A stretch of DNA of 41,034 nucleotides from Bacteroidales bacterium (GTDB lineage: Bacteria; Bacteroidota; Bacteroidia; Bacteroidales; UBA932). The stretch spans positions 1 through 41,034 of the forward strand of contig JAILLE010000049.1 of assembly GCA_024693285.1 (NCBI GenBank), written 5' to 3'. Positions 25,659 to 34,208 of the stretch are shown in pieces (position 1 is the stretch's first letter; every line of letters begins with the position of its first letter). The translations under genes and the position numbers were made by a program. The notes beneath the pieces are model-generated. The model did no database searches. It was not told where the DNA came from and worked only from the letters and a program-made list of their open reading frames with translations.

Positions 25659-28565
25659 ATGAGAAAGTTGATTTTGGCGGCAGCGACCGCCGCGGCGCTG
25701 ATCCTCGCAGGCTCCTGCGCCTCTCACAAGTACGAGACCGTAAAGGGTGATCCTCTGAAGACCAAGATCTACACCCTTGACAATGGCCTCAAGGTTTATA
25801 TGACAGTTAACAAAGAGACTCCTCGTATCCAAACCTACATCGCTGTCAGGGTAGGAAGCAAGGATGATCCGCATGAGACAACCGGTCTGTCCCATTATCT
25901 TGAGCACCTTATGTTCAAAGGCACGGAGAGCTTCGGAACCTCCAACTATGAGGCCGAGAAACCGATGCTTGATCAGATCAGGAGTCTTTTCGAGGAATAT
26001 AGGACCAAGACCGATCCCCAGGAGAGGATAGCCCTCTACCATGTGATCGACTCGATCAGCTATGAGGCCTCGAAGATCGCTATCCCCAATGAATATGACA
26101 AATTGATGTCCATCATCGGATCCACCGGATCGAACGCCTTCACCTCCAACGACATGACTGTCTATCAGGAGGATATCCCTTCCAACCAGATAGAGAATTG
26201 GGCTAAGATCGAGGCTGACAGGTTCATTCACCCCGTCATCCGCGGTTTCCACACCGAGCTGGAGGCTGTTTACGAGGAGAAGAACATGAGCCTCACCGAG
26301 GATGACTCCAAGGCGATGGAAGCTATTGATTCTGTGCTGTTTTCCCGTCATCCTTACGGTATCCAGACCACTATCGGGACACAGGAGCACCTGAAGAACC
26401 CTTCGATTATCAACATCGAGAACCACAGGAGCAATTTCTATGTTCCCAACAATGTGGCGATCTGTGTCTCCGGTGATTTCGATCCTGATTCATTCGTGGA
26501 CATTATCGAGAAGTATTTCGGAGAGTGGCAGCCTAATCCGGACATCAAGACTCTCCAATATGAGCCTGAGCCTCCTATAACTTCCCCTGTCGAGAAGACC
26601 GTCTATGGTCTTGACGCTGAGTTTGTGATGCTTGGCTGGAGGACTCCGGGATCCAAGGACATCCTTCGTAGCGAGGTCGGGAATATCGTCGCTTCTGTCC
26701 TGTACAACGGCAACGCCGGACTGGCTGACCTGGATCTCATCCAGGCCCAGAAAATCGGTGGATTCTACATGATGAACTATGGCCGTCCTGACTACGGTGA
26801 GTTGCTTATGATAGGCTATCCACGTGAGGGACAGTCTCTTGAGGAGGTCCGTGACCTGATGCTCGAGGAAGCCGGAAAACTTCGTACCGGTGACTTTGAC
26901 GAGGAACTTATCAAGTCCACGATCAATAATATCAAGCTCAGCCAGATGTCCCAGTTTGAGAGCAACGGACGTAGGGCGATGGCCTTCGTCAACTCTTTCA
27001 TCAGCGGGCATAAGTGGAAAGATGACGCCCTTCAGTTGAGCCGTCTTGAGAAGGTCACCAAGAGGCAGGTCACCGACTGGGCGAACGAGTATCTTGGCGC
27101 CAATAGCTATGCCCTGGCTTACAAGAGGATAGGAGAGGATCCTAATATCGATAAGATCGCCGCTCCGGCTATCACTCCTATTGAGACTAACCGCCACATG
27201 CAGAGCGACTTCCTGACCGCTATCCAAGCTTCCGAGGTTGCTCCGATCGAGCCGGTTTTCCCTGATTTCACCAAGGATATGTCCAGGGATGACCTCTCTG
27301 GAGGAGTTGAGCTTCTGTACAAGAAGAATGAGATCAACGATATCGCCAACTATACCGCGATCTTTGATCGTGGCATCCAGAATGATCCTCGTCTCGACCT
27401 CGCGTTCGGCTATCTGAGCTATCTCGGCACGCCGACCCGCAGCGCCGCCCAGATTAAGAAGGACATGTATTCATTGGCATGTTCTTATGGTCTTTCCGCT
27501 GGCCCTGTGCAGACAGTCGGTAGGGTCAGGGGCTTGGACGAGAATATCGGAGAGGCCATGGACATCGTTGAGGATCTCATATTGAACGCTGTTCCTGACA
27601 CGACTATCCTTGCCGCCCTTAAGGCGGATGTGCTTAAGAACCGCGCGGACAGCAAACTTAGCCAGAGCGCCTGTTTCTCCGCCCTCCAGGATTACATTTA
27701 TTACGGTCCTGAGTTCGTGGCCAAGTCCACTCTCTCTGACGAGCAGATTATGGCCCTCACTTCCGAGGAGCTTCTCGGCGCCATTAAGGATCTCTACTCC
27801 AAGAAACACGAGGTTCTCTATTACGGTCCCTCTGAGGAGGTCGCCGCGAGGAAGATGATTTTGGACCACCACAAGATCGCTGATAATCCCGAGCCGTTGG
27901 TGAAAGAGCATCCTCTCCATCGCCAGGTCAGCGGAAACCAGGTGTTCCTTGCGCCTTACGACGCCAACCAGTTCTATTATGTGCAGTATTCAGACAGGGG
28001 AGAGAAGTTCGATGTGAAGAATGATCCTTCTGTCATCATGTACAACAATTACTTCGGAAGCGGCATGAACGCTATCGTCTTCCAGGAGATGCGTGAGGCC
28101 AGGGGTTTGGCATATTCCGCCAGAGCTTCCCTGATTAACCCATCTTATCCGGATGACGATTATTACTTCTTTGCTTATATCGCTTCCCAGAACGATAAGC
28201 TGAAGGATGCCGTCATGGCTTTTGACCAGATTATCAATAACATGCCTGAGTCAGAGCATGCTTTCCAAGTGGCCAAGACCGCTATTTTATCGCAGTTGCG
28301 CACAAGGCGTGTCACTGGAATGGGCGTGCTTAACCAGTACCTGTCACTCAGGGATCTCGGCCTTTCCGAGAGCCGTGACAAGGCCGTTTTCGAGGCTGTC
28401 CAGAATATGACTCTGGAGGATGTCAAAGCCTTCCAGCAGAAGTGGATCAAGAACAGGGAATATAACTACGGGTTCCTCGGACGTGAAGGTGATTTCGACT
28501 CCGCCTTCATCTCCACCCTCGGCCCTGTCACCCACCTTACCCTCGAAGACATTTTCGGGTATTAG
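25659..28565 (+). CDS. M16-family zinc metallopeptidase lipoprotein
   Basis: A 968-residue lipoprotein (lipobox LAGSC, Cys20) with two tandem M16 units. The inverted zinc motif HYLEH is at 79-83 (GLSHYLEHLMFKGTESFG) and the distal ligand is probably Glu206 or Glu207 (LEAVYEEKNMS). The spacing is lengthened by an insertion of about 60 residues (about 104-165). The second half (about 520-968) has the M16 fold with FQEMREARGLAYSARAS but no zinc motif, as in other full-length pitrilysin/PqqL-like enzymes. It would degrade peptides in the periplasm. A strong promoter precedes it and a strong terminator follows, so it is a single-gene unit. The longer frame from TTG 25623 is rejected because it begins upstream of the likely transcript. 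Confidence 0.92.
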   Translation: MRKLILAAATAAALILAGSCASHKYETVKGDPLKTKIYTLDNGLKVYMTVNKETPRIQTYIAVRVGSKDDPHETTGLSHYLEHLMFKGTESFGTSNYEAEKPMLDQIRSLFEEYRTKTDPQERIALYHVIDSISYEASKIAIPNEYDKLMSIIGSTGSNAFTSNDMTVYQEDIPSNQIENWAKIEADRFIHPVIRGFHTELEAVYEEKNMSLTEDDSKAMEAIDSVLFSRHPYGIQTTIGTQEHLKNPSIINIENHRSNFYVPNNVAICVSGDFDPDSFVDIIEKYFGEWQPNPDIKTLQYEPEPPITSPVEKTVYGLDAEFVMLGWRTPGSKDILRSEVGNIVASVLYNGNAGLADLDLIQAQKIGGFYMMNYGRPDYGELLMIGYPREGQSLEEVRDLMLEEAGKLRTGDFDEELIKSTINNIKLSQMSQFESNGRRAMAFVNSFISGHKWKDDALQLSRLEKVTKRQVTDWANEYLGANSYALAYKRIGEDPNIDKIAAPAITPIETNRHMQSDFLTAIQASEVAPIEPVFPDFTKDMSRDDLSGGVELLYKKNEINDIANYTAIFDRGIQNDPRLDLAFGYLSYLGTPTRSAAQIKKDMYSLACSYGLSAGPVQTVGRVRGLDENIGEAMDIVEDLILNAVPDTTILAALKADVLKNRADSKLSQSACFSALQDYIYYGPEFVAKSTLSDEQIMALTSEELLGAIKDLYSKKHEVLYYGPSEEVAARKMILDHHKIADNPEPLVKEHPLHRQVSGNQVFLAPYDANQFYYVQYSDRGEKFDVKNDPSVIMYNNYFGSGMNAIVFQEMREARGLAYSARASLINPSYPDDDYYFFAYIASQNDKLKDAVMAFDQIINNMPESEHAFQVAKTAILSQLRTRRVTGMGVLNQYLSLRDLGLSESRDKAVFEAVQNMTLEDVKAFQQKWIKNREYNYGFLGREGDFDSAFISTLGPVTHLTLEDIFGY

Positions 28566-28602
28566 GCCTGGCGTCTAAACACTAGAGAATCAATACTTAA
28601 AG

Positions 28603-28645
28603 TAAAATCAAAGTGCCGCATCCCGGCACTTTGATTTTATTTATC
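28603..28645 (+). terminator. Strong terminator after the M16 peptidase gene
   Basis: A perfect 15-bp stem (28604-28618 with 28624-28638, aaaatcaaagtgccg and its complement) with a 5-nt loop and flanking A and T tracts. An extra T-A pair extends it to 28603/28639. The A-tract on one side and T-tract on the other would allow termination from both directions. Confidence 0.9.
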
Positions 28646-28697
28646 TAATTGACCTGTAATTAATTGTCTGCCAGTAATCCCCTTGTTATAAAGAAAA

Positions 28698-29366
28698 ATG
28701 ATTATATTAGATCGATCTTGTTTTATATTGGTCGCATATAAAAAGTTATTCAACCTCTTGTTTGCCTTTTCGGCAGTCATGCTAACAGCGAGTCTTACGG
28801 TATCCTGCAGTCCACAGGAAGATCCCGAGACAGCAGTCGCGAGTGTCTCATTGAGCCAAAGTTCCGTGGCTCTCGAGGTTGGTGGAACGGCCGACCTGAC
28901 CGCGACTATCAGCCCATCAAATGCCACTGAAAAGAATATGACATGGTCCAGCTCGAACCAGTCTGTGGCCACTGTGGTCAGTGGAAAGGTGACGGCGGTT
29001 GGAGAAGGTACAGCCATGATCACGGCGATGGCTGGTGGGAAGTCTGGAACCTGCCAAGTGACAGTGAAGAATAAGGAGGTAAAGGTCTCTTCGATCACTT
29101 TGGACCAGGCAATAGTCACGCTTGAGGAAGGTCAAACGGTGACCCACCCATCCCGGAACAGTATGATGAACGAGAACATGGAGTATTACAACGCTCCTTC
29201 CCGCTGGGCTATCTACAAGAGAATCATGGAACTGAGCGGCGAAACCGCCAGCTTTGACAAGTTCCTGGAGTATGATGCCGTCAACCGTGGGAAGCAACAG
29301 TCATCCGCACCAAGGACCCGTTCCGCCAGATGGGAACCAACCGCCCCGCCGGTAGTCGTTCCTTAG
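28698..29366 (+). pseudogene. Internally deleted Ig-domain/M64-peptidase lipoprotein
   Basis: An open frame of 222 residues made of parts that do not normally meet. After a lipoprotein signal (lipobox LTVSC, Cys37; a TTG at 28728 would shorten the n-region) comes a complete BIG2-type Ig domain (about 44-127: VASVSLSQSSVALEVGGTAD, NMTWSSSNQSVATV). A second one then begins (VSSITLDQAIVTLEEGQTV) and stops abruptly near residue 148. The rest (HPSRNSMMNENMEYYNAPSR, WAIYKRIMELSGE, FDKFLEYDAVNRG) resembles the C-terminal end of M64 (IgA-peptidase-like) metallopeptidases. The HExxH zinc site and most of the catalytic domain are absent. An in-frame deletion near 29139-29146 explains this. The product may still be made but should be inactive. 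Confidence 0.6.
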
Positions 29367-29370
29367 GTTC

Positions 29371-30624
29371 CTATTCCCCTCTATTAAATTCGGAGCGGAT
29401 AAGATCGACGGAGTCCAGTTTTTCCCAACCGAAGAACTGGACTTCTTCTTTGACTTCTTTTCCATCGCGCCAAAGAGTCACTGTCTCCGTGTATGGATCC
29501 CTGCCGAAATGGCCGTAAGCGGCCGTGGGCTCGTAGATGGGGTTCTTCAATCCGAATTTGCGGATAATCGCCGCAGGACGCAGGTCGAACATCTTCCCGA
29601 TCTTGTCCGCTATCTCGGCGTCCGGGATTATTCCGGTTCCTTTGGTGTTGACATATACGCTAACCGGCTTGGCCACGCCAATGGCGTAGGCGATCTGGAC
29701 CATCATCTCCTCAGCCACTCCGGCGGCGACCATATTCTTGGCTATATACCTGGCGGCATATGCGGCGCTGCGGTCGACCTTGGAAGGATCCTTTCCGGAG
29801 AAAGCTCCACCACCATGAGCTGAGCGACCTCCGTAAGTGTCCACTATTATCTTCCTACCCGTGAGGCCCGTGTCACCGGCGGGACCGCCGATCACGAATT
29901 TGCCTGTCGGGTTGACATGGAGTATGAAGTCTCCCTTGAACAATGCGGCAGTCGTTGGGCTCAGCTTCGCTATCACTCTGGGTATCAGGATATTCCGTAC
30001 GTCGCTCTCAATTTTGGCGTGCATTTCCTCGTCTGAACCGAACTCATCGTGCTGAGTTGAGAGAACTATAGTGTGGACCCTGACAGGTTTGTCGGAAGGG
30101 TCGAACTCAATTGTGTACTGGGCCTTTGAGTCTGGCCTTAAGTAAGGCATCAAATGGAGCTCGTTGTGCCTGATGTCAGCCAATTCCTTGAGAGTAAGAT
30201 GAGAGAGGTACAGGGCAAGGGGCATGTAGTTCTCGGTCGCTTTGCAGGCGTAACCGAACATCATACCCTGGTCTCCAGCCCCTTGATCCTCAGGAGTTTC
30301 CCGGGACACGCCCCGGTTAATGTCCTGGCTCTGCTCATGGATCTGTGAAAGCACTCCGCAGGAGTTGCCGTCGAACATGTAATCAGCTTTGTTATAGCCG
30401 ATTTTGTTGATCACGTCCCGGACGGTTCCTTGGATGTCGACATAAGCGTCGGAGCGGACCTCGCCGCCCACAATCACCAGACCGGTGGAGCAAAAAGTCT
30501 CGCAAGCGACCCTGGATTCGGGATCACGGCGGAGAAACTCGTCAAGAATAGCGTCTGAAATCTGGTCGGCCACCTTATCAGGATGGCCCTCGGAGACTGA
30601 CTCCGAAGTGAAAAGATAGTTCAT
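29371..30624 (-). CDS. metK: S-adenosylmethionine synthetase
   Basis: A 417-residue MetK. It makes SAM from ATP and methionine. Family motifs are clear: [20 protein letters not shown] (1-20), then [11 protein letters not shown] (about 114-124), [20 protein letters not shown], and [20 protein letters not shown], the P-loop-like phosphate-binding segment. Start choice: two upstream in-frame starts exist, at 30636 and further out near 30720. The 30636 ATG lies inside the probable riboswitch core, and 30624 gives the standard N-terminus just after AAAGAAT, so 30624 is used. The stop is 4 bp from the convergent Ig/M64 remnant, with no terminator between them. Confidence 0.95.
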   Translation of the reverse strand: MNYLFTSESVSEGHPDKVADQISDAILDEFLRRDPESRVACETFCSTGLVIVGGEVRSDAYVDIQGTVRDVINKIGYNKADYMFDGNSCGVLSQIHEQSQDINRGVSRETPEDQGAGDQGMMFGYACKATENYMPLALYLSHLTLKELADIRHNELHLMPYLRPDSKAQYTIEFDPSDKPVRVHTIVLSTQHDEFGSDEEMHAKIESDVRNILIPRVIAKLSPTTAALFKGDFILHVNPTGKFVIGGPAGDTGLTGRKIIVDTYGGRSAHGGGAFSGKDPSKVDRSAAYAARYIAKNMVAAGVAEEMMVQIAYAIGVAKPVSVYVNTKGTGIIPDAEIADKIGKMFDLRPAAIIRKFGLKNPIYEPTAAYGHFGRDPYTETVTLWRDGKEVKEEVQFFGWEKLDSVDLIRSEFNRGE

Positions 30625-30627
30625 ATT

Positions 30628-30680
30628 CTTTAGCATTTTTTTGACCGGGGTTGCAAGCGGTGCAAATCTGTCCCCGGAAG
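30628..30680 (-). promoter_or_regulatory. SAM-II riboswitch in the metK leader
   Basis: Read on the minus strand, the leader has the conserved blocks of the SAM-II (metA/SAM_alpha) aptamer in order. A 6-bp P1 stem is formed by CCGGGG (30677-30672) and CCCCGG (30650-30645). GAUUU (30668 onward) is followed by 8 nt and then UGCAA within UUGCAA (30656-30651). An A-rich linker of 10 nt leads to GCUAAAG (30634-30628). The 3' block runs into the region just before the metK ATG at 30624, so ligand binding would block translation initiation. These spacings agree with the known metX SAM-II RNA as I recall it. The base pairs of the pseudoknot stem P2b are not obvious by eye. Confidence 0.7.
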
Positions 30681-30690
30681 TTTTCAACCG

Positions 30691-30721
30691 CGAAAATAAG
30701 AAAAGTTCCCGACAAGTCAAG
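30691..30721 (-). promoter_or_regulatory. Candidate promoter of metK
   Basis: On the minus strand CTTG (30721-30718) and TATTTTCG (30698-30691) are 19 nt apart, each one mismatch from the TTTG and TAnnTTTG consensus. Transcription would start near 30684, directly in front of the riboswitch P1 stem. Confidence 0.5.
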
Positions 30722-30797
30722 CGCCAGAGGCGTATGCGTTGTTAATATCATTGTTGATAAATTCTATAAGTAAGAAACGGCTCTAAGATGATTTAAA

Positions 30798-30829
30798 TTT
30801 TACTAACCCGATAATTTGTGTTATTTTCG
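30798..30829 (+). promoter_or_regulatory. Candidate promoter of the Oar-like transporter operon
   Basis: TATTTTCG at 30822-30829 (one mismatch to TAnnTTTG) follows TTTT at 30798-30801 after 20 nt. The same -7 octamer is used by the divergent metK promoter. The stretch 30730-30885 is AT-rich with nothing else recognised. Confidence 0.4.
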
Positions 30830-30885
30830 TGGGTTATTAGTAAAGTTGAGTTTATAAGTAATTGTTATATTTACTCTAATTAACT

Positions 30886-33800
30886 ATGATTCAATCAATT
30901 AAAAAAGGAATCGCCGCTGTCGTGGCGGCCTTTGTCGGAATCGCGGCCTTCGCTCAGGTCACGACTTCCAGCCTCGCCGGAAACATCAAAGATGATACCG
31001 GAGAGCCCCTGACCGGCGCGGCCGTTGTGGCGGTTCACACGCCTTCCGGCACCCAGTATGCCGCTGTGGCTAACATCGACGGTAACTACACGATCAATGG
31101 TATGCGTGTAGGTGGTCCCTACAAGGTGACCATCTCCTTCCTTGGCTACCAGACCATCGAGTACACCGATGTCACCCTCCAACTTGCCGAGACCTTCAAC
31201 CTCAATGCTCAGCTTAAGGCTGACAATGAGATGCTGGAATCGTCAGTTGTGATCGCTTCTCCTGCCTCTAAGTTGGCTGTCGAGAAGACCGGAGCCGCGA
31301 CGAACATCAACAACCAGCAGATCGCGAACCTGCCGACTGTCAACAGGAGCATCACTGATGTCACAAGGCTTTCTCCTTACGGCGGAAACGGCACAACCTT
31401 CGCCGGTATGGACGGTCGTTCCTCTAACTTCACCGTTGACGGAGCTAACTTCAACAACAACTTCGGACTGAGCGCTGGTCTTCCTGGTGGTGGCAATCCT
31501 ATCTCGATCGATGCCATTGAGGAGCTTCAGGTTGTGATTTCCCCTTATGACGTGCGTCAGACCAACTTCATCGGTGGTGGAATCAACGCTATCACCAAGT
31601 CTGGTACCAACACCTTCAAGGGATCGGCCTATGTTTATCATCGCAACGAGAACCTGCGCGGTGATTCCATCGAGGGCGAGCAGATCACCGGCGCCCGCAA
31701 CAAGGACCGTAACACCACTTATGGACTCACCTTCGGAGGTCCTATCATCAAGAACAAACTGTTCTTCTTTGTCAACGCCGAGCAGTCAAAGACCCCTACG
31801 ATTGTCAATCGTTGGAGGGGCTCCGAAAATGGTGTAGCCAACGCCAAAGATTATATCTCCCGTACCAAGCTTTCCGACCTGAAGGCTGTTTCTGATTTTG
31901 TCAAGAGCAAATACGGTTACGACACAGGTTCATGGACGGATTTCCCCGCCAATGAGGACAACACCAAACTCCTTGCCCGTATTGACTGGAACATCTCCAA
32001 CAACCACCATCTCGCTGTCAGGTACAACTACACTTTGAACAACGCTTGGAACAGCCCGAACGCCACCTCCATGGACGGTGGTACCCGTATGTCCGGAGCC
32101 CGTATGTCCCAGTATTCCATGTCGTTCGCCAATTCAATGTACGCCGCCAGGAACATGGTCAGCACTTGGTCATTCGACCTCAACAGCCGCCTTACCGAGA
32201 GTCTCTCCAACCAGTTCCTCGCCACATATTCCAAGGTACAGAACCCTATCCGTAGCAGCACATCCGAGGAGTTCCCGTTCATCGATATCCTTGACGACAC
32301 CCAGGAGAACAACTATATGGCTCTCGGTTATGAGCTTTTCACCTGGAACAATGCCGTCAATGAGATCAACTACAACATCAAGGACGACCTGACCTGGTAT
32401 AAAGGCGCTCACAAGATTATGGGTGGTGTCAACTATGAGTATCAGATGGCTGACAACCAGTACATGCGTAACGGTTCTGGTTACTATCGTTACAAGAGTG
32501 TCAACGACTTCATGACCGGCGCGACCCCTGAGGTCGTTTGCCTTACCTACGGTTATGATGGTGAGCAGAAACCTGCCGCCCGCGTCCGTTTCCATAAGCT
32601 CGGAGTCTATGTGCAGGACGAGTGGAACGCCACTGATAAGTTCAAACTTACTTTCGGCGCCCGTATCGATGGTCTGTTCTTCGATGACGGTGACCTTATG
32701 ACGAACGAGGCTATCAAGGCCTTGACTTATCATCCGAAGGCCAAGAACTATGAGGAGACTCATATTGACACCGGCCAGTGGCCCAATGGAACTGTCACAA
32801 TTTCTCCTCGTCTTGGTTTCTCCTGGGATGTCCTTGGAGACAAGAGCCTCAAGATCCGTGGTGGATCCGGCTTCTTCTCGGGTCGTCTTCCTCTCGTGTT
32901 CTTCACGAATATGCCTACCAACGGTGGTCTCGTGCAGTACCAGGCTCAGATCAACGCCAAGAACGCCGCCGCCAAGGGCTTCTCGATGGACACCTTCGCC
33001 GGTGGTCTTGTGACTGATTCCAACGGGAAGGCCACTATAGACGCCCTTTACAAGAAGTTGATCTCTCTGGGCTATCCTAGCACCGTCAGCCCTAAGGATG
33101 GAACGGTTCCTTCTTCCATCAGCGCTGTCGATCCCGACTTCAAGATGCCTCAGATCTGGAAGACTTCTCTCGCTATTGATTACTCATTCCCGACCGCGTT
33201 CCCGATGAGCGTGACCGCTGAAGGTATATTCAACAAGACCATAAACGGTGTGTCCATCTCTGACTGGAGTATGAACAACGTCGGTGGTTTCGCCAGGTTC
33301 AACGGTGTCGACAACCGCCCGATCTATCCTTCAGGTTTCCGCAATGCCACCAAGGCCTTCGTCCTGGAGAACACCAGCAAGGGTTATGGTTGGACCGGCA
33401 ACGTGACTTTCAACGTCCGTCCTGTTGAGGGTGTCAGCTTCATGGCTGCCTACACCCACACCGTCTCCAAGGAGATCACCGGTATGCCCGGATCAGCCGC
33501 AGAGTCCGCTTTCACATATGTTCCCACCTCTGAGGGTCCGAACTACATCAAGCTGCATAACTCCCAGTACGTGACTCCTGACCGTCTGGTCGCGGCTCTC
33601 GATCTCAGCGACAAGAGTGGTAACCACTTCAATTTCATCTATGAGACTTGGAAGGGTGGATACAAAGAGTCCTATATGCTCACCAACGATATGAATGGTG
33701 ATGGATATGCTTATGACACCATCTATATTCCTACTGATGATGAGGTCTCGTCTAACAAGTTCCGTTTCGTCAACGCTGACAGCCGTGACCGTTTCATGGA

Positions 33801-34191
33801 TTATGTCCACCAGGACAAGTACATGAGTAAGAACCAGGGACGTTACGCTGAGCCTTACACCGTTTATTCTCCTTGGGTTCACAGGGTTGACTTCGGTTAC
33901 AAGCACGACTTCAAAGTCAAGGTGGGTAACAGCACCAACACTCTGCAGCTCGGTTTCGACCTCAAGAACGCTCTTAACTTGTTCAACTCCAGCTGGGGCG
34001 TGAGCAAGCACCTCAATCCGGAGATCGGCACCGAGGCCCGTATCCTCAAATACGAGGGTGTGGATGCTGACGGCTTCGCCACCTTCTCCACTCCGGCCTC
34101 CATCAGCGGCAGCACCAAGACTTTCGTTCCTTATCACGAGCTTGGCCAGTGCTGGTACGCTTCCATCGGAATCAAGTATCTGTTTAACTAA
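30886..34191 (+). CDS. Oar-like TonB-dependent outer-membrane receptor
   Basis: A 1101-residue protein with a signal peptide (about 1-23, AAFAQ), a carboxypeptidase-regulatory-like domain (about 27-112: SLAGNIKDDTGEPLTGAAVV, GNYTINGMRVGGPYKVTISF), a plug domain (about 120-240: NLPTVNRSITDVTRLSPYGG, RSSNFTVDGANFNNNFG, GGINAITKSGTNTFKGSAYV) and a large beta-barrel. The wording GGGINAITKSGTN and GPIIKNKLFFFVNAE is typical of the Oar/OmpA-like TonB receptors rather than SusC. Such proteins have been tied to uptake or to surface and secretion functions; the ligand is unknown. It is followed 17 bp later by a BACON/OB-fold lipoprotein, which is likely a dedicated partner. Confidence 0.9.
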   Translation: MIQSIKKGIAAVVAAFVGIAAFAQVTTSSLAGNIKDDTGEPLTGAAVVAVHTPSGTQYAAVANIDGNYTINGMRVGGPYKVTISFLGYQTIEYTDVTLQLAETFNLNAQLKADNEMLESSVVIASPASKLAVEKTGAATNINNQQIANLPTVNRSITDVTRLSPYGGNGTTFAGMDGRSSNFTVDGANFNNNFGLSAGLPGGGNPISIDAIEELQVVISPYDVRQTNFIGGGINAITKSGTNTFKGSAYVYHRNENLRGDSIEGEQITGARNKDRNTTYGLTFGGPIIKNKLFFFVNAEQSKTPTIVNRWRGSENGVANAKDYISRTKLSDLKAVSDFVKSKYGYDTGSWTDFPANEDNTKLLARIDWNISNNHHLAVRYNYTLNNAWNSPNATSMDGGTRMSGARMSQYSMSFANSMYAARNMVSTWSFDLNSRLTESLSNQFLATYSKVQNPIRSSTSEEFPFIDILDDTQENNYMALGYELFTWNNAVNEINYNIKDDLTWYKGAHKIMGGVNYEYQMADNQYMRNGSGYYRYKSVNDFMTGATPEVVCLTYGYDGEQKPAARVRFHKLGVYVQDEWNATDKFKLTFGARIDGLFFDDGDLMTNEAIKALTYHPKAKNYEETHIDTGQWPNGTVTISPRLGFSWDVLGDKSLKIRGGSGFFSGRLPLVFFTNMPTNGGLVQYQAQINAKNAAAKGFSMDTFAGGLVTDSNGKATIDALYKKLISLGYPSTVSPKDGTVPSSISAVDPDFKMPQIWKTSLAIDYSFPTAFPMSVTAEGIFNKTINGVSISDWSMNNVGGFARFNGVDNRPIYPSGFRNATKAFVLENTSKGYGWTGNVTFNVRPVEGVSFMAAYTHTVSKEITGMPGSAAESAFTYVPTSEGPNYIKLHNSQYVTPDRLVAALDLSDKSGNHFNFIYETWKGGYKESYMLTNDMNGDGYAYDTIYIPTDDEVSSNKFRFVNADSRDRFMDYVHQDKYMSKNQGRYAEPYTVYSPWVHRVDFGYKHDFKVKVGNSTNTLQLGFDLKNALNLFNSSWGVSKHLNPEIGTEARILKYEGVDADGFATFSTPASISGSTKTFVPYHELGQCWYASIGIKYLFN

Positions 34192-34208
34192 TTAATAGGG
34201 AGAATCTT

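Noticed and set aside
30636..30720. Longer MetK with up to 32 extra N-terminal residues
   Set aside because: The extra codons cover the riboswitch aptamer and leader, and the normal MetK N-terminus begins at 30624.
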